DNA of 64,000 nt, taken from assembly GCA_948567375.1 (NCBI GenBank), contig OX419755.1, positions 81,486,218-81,550,217 of the forward strand, given 5' to 3'. The notes under the pieces are model-generated. The model did not search any database. It saw only the letters and a program-made list of their open reading frames with translations, and was not told the origin of the DNA. Made by a program: the position numbers and the translations under genes. This document shows positions 1 to 10,967 of this stretch, piece by piece. The first letter of the stretch is position 1; each line of letters starts with the position of its first letter. Origin of the DNA: Lunularia cruciata (Eukaryota > Streptophyta > Marchantiopsida > Lunulariales > Lunulariaceae).

Positions 1-1690
1 TTTCAGTAACCAGCATCGTACTTCTGGCGCTTAAAGTTCAGGTTGATGAGGCTTCCCGAAAGAGCTCCGTCAGGCAGGCAAACCTCTCCCTCCTTTCCAC
101 TACTAGAGTAGTCCATTGGATAGGAGAGACTGCAGACTCTTCAATTGAGGGATGTCCAATTTAGACGCGGCTGTCGTAGCCTATTGACATCGGAGGACAT
201 ACTCAAGAAGTTAGTAAGAAGTACATGCTTTTACAAAATAGCAGAAAACGAATCGAAAGGAAATTGAGAAGGCCCTGGGAGATTATGCTTCCTTACACCA
301 GCGAGGCTGATGAGGATGTCAAGATGTTTTTGGAGCCTCGGAAGTACGCCGTATAGGATAGATACTCAATCAACGCAATGCCATTCCAACTGCATTGCGC
401 AAATTCTAATGACGTGGTTATAAGATAAGCGGGTTGATTATCTGCTCTTGATATGTCCTGAATGAAAGAGCAGAAAAAGGCTCCTACGCTTGATTACGCC
501 ATCACGCATTGGCTACTTGTGACACGCCCTCTTCACATCGTTCTTGTTATCCCACTTTGCGTCGCGTTTCTCTTGCTTGGCATCTTCATGCTCCACCGCC
601 GTAAGGTGTCCTCCCTCCTACATGTGTCCGAATGCTTTGCTTTGCACGGCTAGTAGACTAAAGCACTTCACCGAGATAAAAATCTACACCTCCTTAAGTG
701 GACGGACATACAATCCCTCTAAACATGTCCTAAACATGTTTAGAATTAATGGATTAGTCCTCCGCTCGTGTGTACTCCTCGACCACCACCATGGGCCATG
801 ATTCTCATCTAACCATATTCACTTCGAATTGATTCCACATTTTCTTGTGGTCGGGTTGCTTGGCAAACTATAAACCTAAATTGTAGTGGAGATTTAAGAT
901 TTTCTAATTTCACATGTTTTAGTGGTGGGGTTGCTTGGAAACCATAAACATAAAGTCGAAATTATTTTGTTTATTTTTAATTCTAATGGTGAATCAACAT
1001 TTTCCAACAAAAATCGTGGATGCAACCTGAAATAAAAATTTGCATTTTTGGATTAACATATACTCGAAGGTTGAACATCAAAGGTTTGATAAAAATTTGC
1101 ATTTTTGGATTAACATATACTCGAAGGTTGAACATCAAAGGTTTGAGACATAGAACTGACAAGTGACGCCTCCGCGTGTCAGCCCAACCTGGCCCGCTGC
1201 AACAGGCTTAGGGTGCTCTTGGAATATAAACATCATTGCTCTGTTGCAAAGAATGATGATCGAACTTCCAGTTTACGTACTACTGAGCACCGAGGTTTAG
1301 GCCCCAACGTCTCTACGGGATTGTAGCCCGACTAACCGCCCCTTCCTCGGGAGGCACAAGTGTTTCTCAACATGCGCTTAGCATTTTTGGGTACCGCCGA
1401 AGAGCTCCCTCGTCGTAATAACCATGTATCTAAATCAGAGGCTCGTTCAAGGAACTCTTCACTGAAGTTAATGCGGACTACATCAGTTCCTCAACGAACT
1501 AACTTATTTCTGCATTCGCATATGATTCAATCATATTATGCACCACCTTCGCTCATAACCCAAAGGAAGGAGTTCTACAACTTCGGACATGACATTTATG
1601 AGCAAAACAGGTGTGAATGATTGAGAAGAATTCTTCCATATTTGGTCTCGGGAGGGAAGCGTCGGTTCTAAATTGAGCTAAACACGCAAC
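1..1690. other. intergenic tract, no gene recognised
   Basis: No reading frame here resembles a known family. The short open frames near 462-801 and 1360-1620 overlap one another in different frames and show no domain. Apart from the 57-bp direct duplication listed separately I see no repeat end, RNA gene or promoter that I can support. Confidence 0.5.
1032..1145. repeat. perfect 57-bp tandem duplication
   Basis: A 57-bp unit starting ATAAAAATTTGCATTTTTGG occupies 1032-1088 and is repeated base for base at 1089-1145. Two copies only, no divergence seen, so it is a recent slippage or repair event or an assembly artefact. No coding potential. Confidence 0.93.
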
Positions 1691-1699
1691 TCAATATGT

Positions 1700-4600
1700 C
1701 ACAAGAGAAAAAAGGCGACCGCGTAGGAAAAATGAAGGATGGGAAGACCCCATCAAGCCGTACAAGGGAGAGACAAAAAAGGTAACATGGGGCTAAGCCC
1801 CAATAGAGTCTGTATGAGAAATCTGCCCTACCGCACCTAAGATATCCGAGCTATGCAAGTTGTACGGTCTACACACAACTGGAGCATCCGAAGAAACATC
1901 ACCTAATGTGATTGCTCTCCTATGGATTGCACCAGCCACTGCCCTCTGTAGAGCAATGGACACACGCTGTCTAAAGTAAGCTACAAAGTATGAGAGTGAG
2001 AGTGGTACCCCTGACGCCTAACATGATAAGCTCTCGCGCACTCCTTGACAAATGTGTCAAATGCCGTGTCCATCGCTCCATATAACTCCAAGGCTAGAGG
2101 AACAAAGAGGTGACCTCGCTGCATGCCCCTATACTTGGAGACCTTGCGACCTGCAGCTGCACTCGCCGCCCATCCAGGGGGATGGGTAATCACTCCCTCC
2201 AAAACTGTATCTCGCGTAGGGTCTGTGACCACGACATCCGCTACTGTCACCCGATCATCTCAGACCAAGTATAAGTCTGCCCTGACACGTGTCATCTGCA
2301 ACGCATACGAACGCTCCCTCCAAGTCAAGTATCTACTCTCTCGTGCCATAGCAAACACTATGTCTCTAATGGCATCATGGGTAGCTATCCTCTGTCCTCC
2401 AAAAGGACACCGTGTCATGTGGACCGCCGCTGCATCTAGTGTAGAACCACACTCACAAGTGAGTAGTGAAGATGCAGATGGGTGGACCAAACCTAGGCAA
2501 AACCTCATCGCTGTAGAGAAAGTAGCCGGTGCGAGTCGAAAAGCCCTAATGCATGGTCGAGCTAGGATCCACGAGCCTGCACCCTTGCCGGAGCAAGAGC
2601 GTAGACGTGCTCTAGTAGCCTAAGGAATGGACGAGTCAACTAAGAGAGAATGTAGCGTATGCTCACACTGTCGCTCCATCAAAGAAGACTGTAGACCTCT
2701 AGTCCAATCTGACGATAGTGAAGAAAACGGTGGAAAACCCTCTTGTGCTCGTGGGGATAGACTATCTCTTGTCTGCCGCAATAACACCTGGAGAGAAAAG
2801 GATCCTCCCTCCACCTCTGTCACATAAGTCTCCAAAACCGGCCTATCAGCAACCACAAAACGAGAGGCAAGTAGGGGTGCCAAGAGAGCCCAACTACCCA
2901 AAAACGCTATAGGTGCCACCTCCTCCATAGAAAGCAAGCCAACCCCACCACATGAGATCGGTAGAGCCGTCTATCTACGTGCCAAATCCCCTGTCACACA
3001 CTCAAAAGTCCCTGGTCCAATAATATCACCAAAGACTCCCATAATCCTCCTACCAAATGCTCTCAGACGTGATAGGAAGGACGGTGAGGAGTGAACTGTA
3101 CGGATGAGGTAGGATGGTCGACGAGCAATATTGGAAGAGAGTATACCAAATGCCACCTGCGGATCTCCTAGTAATGGAAGGTCATCCACATGGAGAACAT
3201 CCTCTGCAAGGGCAGGGTCCAAGAAGTGTGTGACAAAATCCTCCGATCCTACTGGCACTCCAAGAACACGAAGTCCCTCTGTGGATGTGATACACTCCTC
3301 TGGAAGCTCAAGGTAGGGAGGGATACCTAAAGGGGACCATGCCCTACACTTTGACACCTTGACTCTCAAGCCTACTAGATGTAGCTTGGTAGTCAAGTAG
3401 TCAAAGGCCTGCCTAATCTGATCTACAGGGCCTACGATGTGTGTATCATCTGCCAAGGAGGGAAATACACAACCTGGCATGGCCAAAGTAGTAGACAGGA
3501 GAGCTCTAAAATGAGCCATGGCAAATAAGGACCCCCCCCAAAGGATCTCCCTGACGTGTACCAACAGCTGACTCCAAGACGGTGACTCCCTCCTGTGAAC
3601 CACCATGCTGGTAGTAAAGGGAAGCAAGAGAGCCATAAAAAGACCGCACAAAAGGAATAAGACTCGCCAAGGATCCACTAGCCTCCCTAAGCTCTCTAAA
3701 GATGAATGCACGTGAGACGCTATTAAAAGCGTTCTCAACATCCACCTGTAGGACGACCCACTCCGGATAGATATCTAGGAGTGCTCTAATGCCTAAAGAT
3801 ATAGCCTCACATCCTCCAGGTGTAGCTACTCCAAACTGATGTGGACTAAGGTGCTGTCGAAAGTAAGAACGATGCTGAAGGACAATGGTACGACTGACCA
3901 GACGCAAAAAGATCTCTCCAATAGCAATCGGTCTAATGCCTCCCGTGTCCTTCTCGATCGCGAGAAGTCAACTAGCACCTAAGACCCGACTAACAAACAT
4001 AGGAATATCTCCTCTCGCTAATGTTGCAGCCACCTGAAACAACTCGGTAGAACCACTAGAAGGATCATCTGCCTGGAAGCAATCTCTAAGGTGCTCATAA
4101 ACCATCCCTGACAAGCCTCCTGAGGAAAGGCGAGGAGCAGTGCACAATGCTTGTGCAAATAGCGACCTATCAAGACATAAAGGCTGCTCAGGCTGATAAT
4201 CTAAGACCTCTAGTGGTAGTCCCTCTACTGCTATAGGATGCAATGAGCGTAGGGAAGAGATGGTCCCATCAATAGGACTCGCTATAGACAAAGGGTGTAG
4301 TGCTCATGCTGCTCTACTAAACTCTCCCGCCTGACCCAATGTCCTACATCGTTGTAATCGAGTGGAATCTGTGGTATCCTGTGGCGATGTCGGTCTCCTA
4401 AATCGTGTAGCCCTAACAGACTCCTCTTGAAGGGCTGCCCAATCCCCTGCTCGGAATCGACAAAATCTAGCCACCACCTCTCTATGCCCCGCACGTCCCC
4501 CTCTAGCATAACGAAAACACCATCGAGGGAGTAGGAGGAATAGGAACCACGCTAACTCGTCCAAGGGATCACGTGCCAAACGATCCAGTGGTAGGCAAAA

Positions 4601-5000
4601 AGCCTGTCTAGCCTCATCATGGAGTGTGCGGGGTAGCCTATGGAATAGACGTGGACATGGAAAACTAGTCTCAAATAACCCCAAAATGCAACCCGCCTGA
4701 GAAGCTAACCACTCCCACGACTCGATCGGTATCCCTGGAACGATCAACGAAGGTATAGAAGAAGCGTGCGTAATCCCGAGTGTCACTGCTGTCGATGTGG
4801 TCGCTCGTCTCACGTGAGCATCCCAAGTGGTCCAATCATAGTCCTTGTGCATCCTTCCCACATGGGTCTTACCTCTTGCGAGGTAAAGCGTCGGTGACAC
4901 ACCGGGCATGGTGTATCCCGACCCGCTCTAAGCGACCCCACATGGGAAGGTGTAGCCATGGCTAGCACAAGAATAGTGATAGTAACACATGATACTCATC
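1700..5000 (-). mobile_element. non-LTR retrotransposon (LINE) with restriction-like endonuclease, nearly full length
   Basis: The 3' end lies at about 1714 (plus coordinates), where the conserved tail GGCGACCGCGTAG begins. The same tail recurs in three 5'-truncated relatives in this window. The 5' end is not sharply defined; the ORF starts at 4959, and the sequence upstream to about 5.0-5.2 kb could be 5' UTR. The single-ORF layout, C2H2 finger at the N-terminus, RT, then Cys/His knuckle and PD-(D/E)xK-like nuclease, is that of R2/CRE/NeSL-type elements rather than the APE-type L1 and RTE elements usual in plants. No convincing target-site duplication was found around this copy. No LTRs are present. 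Confidence 0.8.
1793..4959 (-). pseudogene. LINE single-ORF polyprotein: zinc finger, reverse transcriptase, REL endonuclease (frameshifted)
   Basis: The reading starts at an ATG at 4959 and soon shows half of a C2H2 finger (TPCPVCHRRFTSQE). After a frame change this continues as HVGRMHKDYDWTTW. RT blocks follow: a region near 4290-3970 with SSGGLSGMVYEHL, then VLQVDVENAFNSVSRAF (about 3750-3700), GTRQGDPLGG (about 3550) and LADDTHIVGP (about 3455-3430), which keeps the Asp-Asp pair. The C-terminal part has CECGSTLDAAAVHMTRC (near 2450) and a restriction-like endonuclease core: RADLYLV (2280-2262), VTVADVVVTDP (2250-2215) and a downstream KVSKY (about 2140), read as the D…D…K residues of the family. 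A 5'-truncated relative shows that the frame should run on past 1981 to a stop at 1793. Damage: at least five frame changes and a TGA where the family would have Trp (2259-2261). Expected product is about 1050 residues. It is not functional as written. Confidence 0.8.
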
Positions 5001-6657
5001 TCCATATCTCCCCATATCTGCAAAACCACAACCCCTCACATCCCAACTCACATAAGAAAACAATCTCTCCAAACCCTAAAATCTATAAACTCTCATAACT
5101 TTCAATTTCCATCTCCAAAATTTTCAAATTAAATTCCCATGGAATTTAATCATGAAAACCCAGAGATTAGAAATGAAAATTCACAACCCATCACTCTCAA
5201 TGTATAATGATCACTCTCGACCCTAAAAAAACTAAAAAACTTCATAACTTTCTACTCCATTCTCCATAGTCTTCAATCTAGGTGCCAATGGAACCGAAAT
5301 TGAAAAACGAAGAGAACAGTCTATTCACTCGAAGGCTACATGCTAGAGAGCACTCAGAATTTATCAAAATTGTCTCACGTCTCCCCCTCTCCTCTCCCGT
5401 CTCCACACTCTCCCGCAGCCCCTCCCGAGTCACAAGAAGACAACTACCTCTTTTCGGTATTTGACATTTGTTCACACCTGAGAGTTGGTCTTGCAATGCA
5501 AGTTAACTCAGGCAAACCTTTGCAGCAACATCACATGCAGATAAAAAACAACAGCAACAACAAAGTGCGAACAGAAAGGTTGACTTGCACAGATTTTCAA
5601 GTCTTGGTAACTCCCACCATCCCTCATCTACTCCTGGACTCAAAAGTATTCAGATATTCTCAAACGAAGTATGGATACTTTCTTCCACACTTTTTCGAAC
5701 CCAACAACTCGCTGACGATGAAACGCAGTCTTGGTTTAGTACAAGCCCCAAAATCACTAAAAGCAAACCTTTTAACAACTAAAAGTAAACGGTGATCGTT
5801 CACATCCATGTCCCCATGATGCGGTATTTAGATCTGATGGAGAGAAAGAAATAGCCTGTAAGAACCTCTCATAGCAAAGTAATTGATCAGTCCGATGGGC
5901 ATTAATAGTAAGCAGAAGAGAGTGGAATATACAAGAAATATTAGATTGATTAAAATTTATAGGTGATTCTATACTTGACAAAGTGCCTAGATCTAAGATA
6001 AATATTAGTATCTCGTACCCTTAAATGTTGGTTAATTTGCATATACCACACAATTAAAGAGAAATACTGTTAATTATCCGACAGCCTCAAATATAGACTT
6101 GATTTGACGTAGCAAACCTCCAAGTTAACAAAAAGACTTAAATCGACCTCCTTGAAAACTTGACAGGCCATGTTAGTACTTTGTGGAAGAGGATTTCATA
6201 GCATAATAATTTAAAATACAAGATTATCTGCTACCAACACGAACTCACCGTATCAACTAGTACTCATGGATGCATAGTCATCCCAAATGGCATTTTGAGG
6301 TCGATTATACTCTTTTGCCAACTTGAGAGTCAGTTAAATCTTTCACTGAACTTCCCGATTTGAATAGTGTTAGGGCCAGACCGCACCACCCTTTATCCTT
6401 GACACGGTGGAAGATAATGGTTCCGTTTCAAGTAGTATCATCGTGCATATTTTATAGATTTTTGTAACTTGAACTTTTCTTATAGAATTGTCTGTTATTC
6501 TTTGTAGTATCAATTAAATAAATGTTTAATCCATAATGTATCCTGTTAGAAGTAAATAACATACAAGGACACGCGAGGGACACCGAGGTATGATCTTCCA
6601 TAAGAGCGTTTATGAATGCACTTAACCCTACATACATACGGATACGAAGGCTTAGAT
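5000..6657. other. AT-rich intergenic tract, no gene recognised
   Basis: Contains short open frames (5278-5981 in several frames) with no domain or splice structure that I can support. The first 200 bases may be 5' leader of the adjacent LINE. Otherwise I see nothing to annotate. Confidence 0.4.
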
Positions 6658-7290
6658 ACTGGGAAAGGGCGAGTGTGTAGAACACATGAAAGATGGAAGA
6701 CCCCATCAAGCCGTACAAGGAAGAGACAAGAACGTAAAATAGAGCTAGGCTCTGATAGTATCAATATAAGAAATCTGTTACTGGGAAAGGGCTGACTGTG
6801 TAGAACACATGAAAGATGGAAGACCCCATCAAGCCGGACAAGGAAGAGACAAAAATGTAAAATGGAGCTAGGGTCTTATAGTATCAATATAAGATCTGTT
6901 GTAGTGCATCTAAGAGATCCGAGCTATGTAAGTAGTAAGGTATATCAATTACTACTAGAGCATTTGAAGAAATATCACCTAGTATAATTGCTCTCTTACA
7001 TATTGCACCACCCAATGCTATTTGTAGAGCAATTGACACATGTTGTCTAAAGTATGTTATAAAGTAGGAGAGAGAGATACGCTTTACGTCTAATGTGATA
7101 AACTCTCGTGCACTCCCCGAAAAATATATCAAATGTTGTATCCATTACTCCATATAACTCCAATGCTAATGCTAGAGGAACAAAGAGGTGACTTTGCTAC
7201 ATACCTCTCTACTTAGAGACCTTACGTGCTACTATTCCGCTCACCGCCCATCTAAGGGATAAGTAGGCACTCCCTCCAAATTAGATAATG
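6658..7290 (-). mobile_element. 5'-truncated copy of the same REL LINE, with duplicated 3' tail
   Basis: Positions 6780-7290 align through their length with 1714-2200 of the full LINE: the tail, the ATCCGAGCTATG block, the GCTCTC…TTGCACCA block and the ACCGCCCATC block. The last about 122 bases of the 3' end occur twice in tandem, at 6658-6779 and 6780-6901. An open frame at 6884-7132 (82 codons) preserves the C-terminus of the ORF, including YFRQHVSIALQIALGGAI, and this shows how the full copy should be read past its stop at 1981. Truncation at the 5' side is typical of target-primed reverse transcription. Confidence 0.8.
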
Positions 7291-8400
7291 AGGGTGAAGC
7301 AACAACCTTGGATATTTTAAAGGCTCTCATTTATTATTATTGTCTTATAGTTTAAATAATATGAAGCTATTTAGAAAATTTTCTTTTGCTTTTAGACATA
7401 AGTAAACATTCTGTTCTTTTAATCTTGGAATTATCTTTTGTTTCATTTAAAACCTATATATATCACCCATGAAAACCCTTTTTCTAATAATAATTTACAC
7501 TTAACATGAAATAGTTGTCTTGTTTTATTGATAACTTTCCATTTAGTTGAATAGATGCCTTTGCCTGAACTTTCCAAAAAAGCAAGAGATAAAGCAAGTG
7601 CTTAGGCCAAAAGATGTAGACACTCCTTGAGTATGCAAGGAGCAAGGTGGAAGGTTTATCCATAGTTGTGGGTAAACCTTGAACCAAAAGATGGAGATAT
7701 TCCTTGAGTAGACATATAATAAGACATTAAGCTCACTTGGTGGAGGTTCTTTCATTTTGTAAATGATGGTATGAAGCTTAGCATTCTTTGGAATATAGAG
7801 ATTAGTGAGTTGGGCATTGATAGTATTATGGAGAATGTGTGAATGCAAGGCTGTACAATTTTATTCAATATATGATCATCAAGCAATTAGATTTTAATTG
7901 AATTTCAAATCTTAGAGTGTGTCCAAGCTGGAAGGAGGATTTGTCTTTGACCAAGAGCTAATGTAGTTTAATTTGTGATCTGCCAAGATCATGATAAGTT
8001 TTTATTCTTCTCTATCTTTTTGTTCTTTTTGATTTCAATACTTTCTTCTTTTTGGTAATTTTGGTGTATTTAATTAATTCATTCCTTAAATATTTTTGCA
8101 AATAGATTCCAAGAACAAAGACATATTCTATTAGGTGTATAAAGGAAATGAAGAAAGAAGTTGTGTAACAAGAAGCACCTAAGAAGCACAAGCACAAGCC
8201 AAAGATATCTTTGGTAAAGATCTTACCAATGGAGTTATTGTATCATATTGAAAGAGCAAAGATCATATTGGACACCAAGGAGAAAGGTAAGATGTTGAAA
8301 CTACCTTTCCATGATTGGACTTTGGCTACCACAATGCTTATGGTGGCAATAATGCACTAAAATTAGCTAGTAGTCAATGATAATATTCATGACTTAGTAG
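7291..8400. other. AT-rich intergenic tract
   Basis: No recognisable gene. Open frames on the minus strand (7484-7848, 8012-8197) are low-complexity and overlap in different frames. The plus strand from about 8200 may be eroded retrotransposon sequence leading into the integrase fragment that follows. Confidence 0.35.
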
Positions 8401-8549
8401 AAATGAAGAATGAGCACGTTACTCTAACTATAACGAATATACCTTATAGGTATAACTTGAAGGACTTCATGAAAAAAGACCAATGGGCATCCATAAAAAA
8501 TAATATTTTTACAAGATTTAAAGAAGTATGTGGAGAAGACTTCTATTGT

Positions 8550-8790
8550 ACCAATATACAACAATTTGTTGTCAGATGTATGGTTTGTGACCAAGTTAAA
8601 GCATCATTTAATGTTCCTACACCACCCATTACCCATTATGTGATTGGGTTACAGTTGGGGTTTGGACTTTGTTGGACCTTTACCATTGACTGAGAGACAT
8701 CATTGATATGTTTTGGTTATGGTAGAGCACTTCTCTTAGTGGATTGAGTTGGTGGCACTTCTTGACAAGTCATGCTTTTGAAATGCCTCA
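8550..8790 (+). pseudogene. Ty3/gypsy integrase fragment
   Basis: The plus-strand frame reads QQFVVRCMVCDQVKASFNVP, followed after small frame changes by LGFGL.W.F.GPLPLT-like residues and VMVEHFSKWIELVALLDKS. This matches the integrase zinc-binding and core start of the gypsy element at 33.80-34.04 kb in this window (VARCAVYDQVRISFNAL, then FSKWIELVAFPNKS). Here the second Cys of the zinc-binding pair (CMVC) is still present, while the 34-kb copy has Tyr there. An isolated scrap with no LTRs in reach. The open frame upstream of it (from 8403) is of unknown origin. Confidence 0.65.
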
Positions 8791-8799
8791 TCATTCACT

Positions 8800-10560
8800 T
8801 CATAAGAAGGTGAATAAAGTGAAGAGCTTGTTGCCTAAGCATTCAAGTCATATAGAAGGTGAATAAAGTGAAAGAATGCAAGTTCCTTGTCAAATCAAGA
8901 ATGCCATGTCTCTTTATGTACTATACAAGTACTTGTGAATTTTTATAATTGGAGTTGTTTAGTGCCTTGTGTATATGATCCTTGGTATCTACAACAAACT
9001 CTTGGAAGTAATATCTTGATGGAACTTTGGAGTGGTGTAACATTGACAAGAACCAAATAAGGTACATACTAAGATAAACTCTTTGGACAAAGTACTCTTT
9101 AGAAGACCATGTTCCTTAAAAAACATATGCCTTTGTGCAAACCACCACTTTAATGTCAAGAACAAAATTGCATCTTCAAACTAAATAATCATTCTCAGGA
9201 TTTGAATGATTTTATTTTATATGATTTTGAATTTTCTTTTACTTTTTTTGTAATACTTTTGTAGGATGACATTACATTAATTTTGTTCTCAAGAGTTAAA
9301 CATACAATAGTAAAGAACTATCTTGTAACATTTTCAGTTTATATCCATTCATGTTTAAACCATCTCCTTGTGAAATCAACCTATTTCTTTTTGAAATACT
9401 ATAATTCAATCACCCATAAATACATTACACATGAATATTATTAAAATAGTATTTCTTATTAAATATAGAAGTTGAAGAATATCAACTTTTGGTCTATTTT
9501 GGTAATTATGTTTTATTCCTGATATAAAGATGCCTGCATCATTCTGAGGTTGGTTAGATTATAAAAAATAAAATAAAAACTTATAATTAACTATAATTTA
9601 AATTTCAAGTTTGATCCAAAGTTAGACATACAACTTAAATAGGATTGGAACCGGATTGGAAGTGATGATTTGTTGGTATAGTACTCCTAAACCTATAATT
9701 ATTATGATTGGAATATCAATCTAGTTACATCAGGTTTGAAGTACAAATCTTAAGCATTTTATGCGTTGATCATCTCCATCTTCATTCAAGTCAATTATGC
9801 TCAAGTGCATGTAGTTAAATAACAAATGTTGGATAGAAAGAGCTTTAAAGTTATAACTAATAATCCATACCTCTCAATATAACATTTTGCAAATCGTACT
9901 TTCTTGTTCAACTCTAGCTAATTAAAATAGATATGACTCTATCTTTCATTATAGTTTTTTCTCGGTCCTTACTTGGTTACGTATCTATTTCTTTATGTGT
10001 TGTCCAATATGTCTTGAATATCTAGTTACACAAATATCCAAATAATATAAATTGATAAAGGGAAGTTCAAAAAGAGAAAACTTTACCTAGTAAGACTTAG
10101 ACTTCCCATCCAGATTCTGACGAATGGGATGAACTATGATTGTCCCTGCATCTTTTGTTCAAAGAATCAGGTTGATAAACAAGAATTCCCTTCCCACTTC
10201 CCACTACACATTTACGTGTTTGGCCTACTAACCTCGAGCATTTCAGATGAGCCGATTCCCCTTGAAGTAAGTTCCACAGATTCAAGTGCAACTGTAGATT
10301 AGTCTGCTCGAGATTCAAGCTTCTTGATAGGATAATGTGTTTGATTCTCGGGGAAGCGCAAAGAATAGTTCCCCTAGTTCCTGAATTGGAATTGAGGCGT
10401 AGATAGACATGGAATTGAGGACTGATCCCCGCCTTCCAAAGATTGGTTTAGAATGGGAATCCCATCACAGATGCACAGCATAACCTCTAATATCGGACGG
10501 GAGAAGCCTCTACAGCACCACTCTCAATGATGAATGTCGCAAGGCACGCAGCCCACATCA
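8800..10560. other. AT-rich intergenic tract, no gene recognised
   Basis: Mostly AT-rich DNA up to about 10.08 kb. From about 10.1 kb base composition becomes more balanced; this part probably belongs to the 3' flank of the small minus-strand gene that follows. The open frame at 10097-10318 has no features that I recognise. Confidence 0.35.
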
Positions 10561-10565
10561 GTAAT

Positions 10566-10967
10566 CTATATTCTGATATACTCGACTCCATAATAAGACT
10601 CTAAAGTGAGACCTTCTCCCCCTACTGTTACATCAGTTTGACCTTTCGGGTGGTGAGATCTCCTCTCATTCAAAGGAATGGCGGATTCTCCAGGGAAAAC
10701 CATTGTGTCCCACCCATATTCCATATTTTGTGTCAAAGGCCTCTGATAAGCGTCAGTAGGCCCTAGTGGGTCTCGCCGATGCTTAAACCTCATGTCCGTC
10801 ATCTGCACAATCGAAGTCAATACCGATCAAGTTTACGTGTGAATCTTGGTTCCACAAGCTCGGAGCAATACATCCTAGTCTATCCTCCGGCTCAGGTATG
10901 GAACTGTGCGTACCTGAGAGTGAGAAATCTTTTTCTTGGGAGGCGGCTTGCCTATTAGAGCTGCCAT
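10566..10967 (-). CDS. small two-exon gene, about 96-residue protein of unknown function
   Basis: Exon 1 is 10914-10967, ATG to CAG (18 codons: MAALIGKPPPKKKISHSQ), followed by a canonical donor GTACGC. The intron is 10803-10913 (111 bp) and ends TTGTGCAG. Exon 2 is 10802-10566, phase 0, beginning MTDMRFKHRRDPLGPTDAYQ and ending ESYYGVEYIRI before a TAG at 10566-10568. The product is basic at the N-terminus, rich in Pro, Gly and Tyr, and has no membrane segment or signal peptide. Short motifs such as RRDPLGPTDAYQRPLT and NMEYGWD look conserved rather than random. The style (small, Pro/Tyr-rich, PLT…YGW) reminds me of axonemal microtubule-inner proteins, which seed-free plants with swimming sperm retain, but I cannot assign a family. 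The join keeps frame with consensus splice sites, so I trust the structure more than any function. Confidence 0.6.

Noticed and set aside
2123..2623. 166-codon plus-strand open frame
   Set aside because: It is antisense to the REL endonuclease and knuckle region of the LINE. The minus strand carries the recognisable motifs.
5278..5800. overlapping frames at 5.28-5.80 kb
   Set aside because: Short, mutually overlapping on both strands, without motifs. No splice or start context that decides between them.
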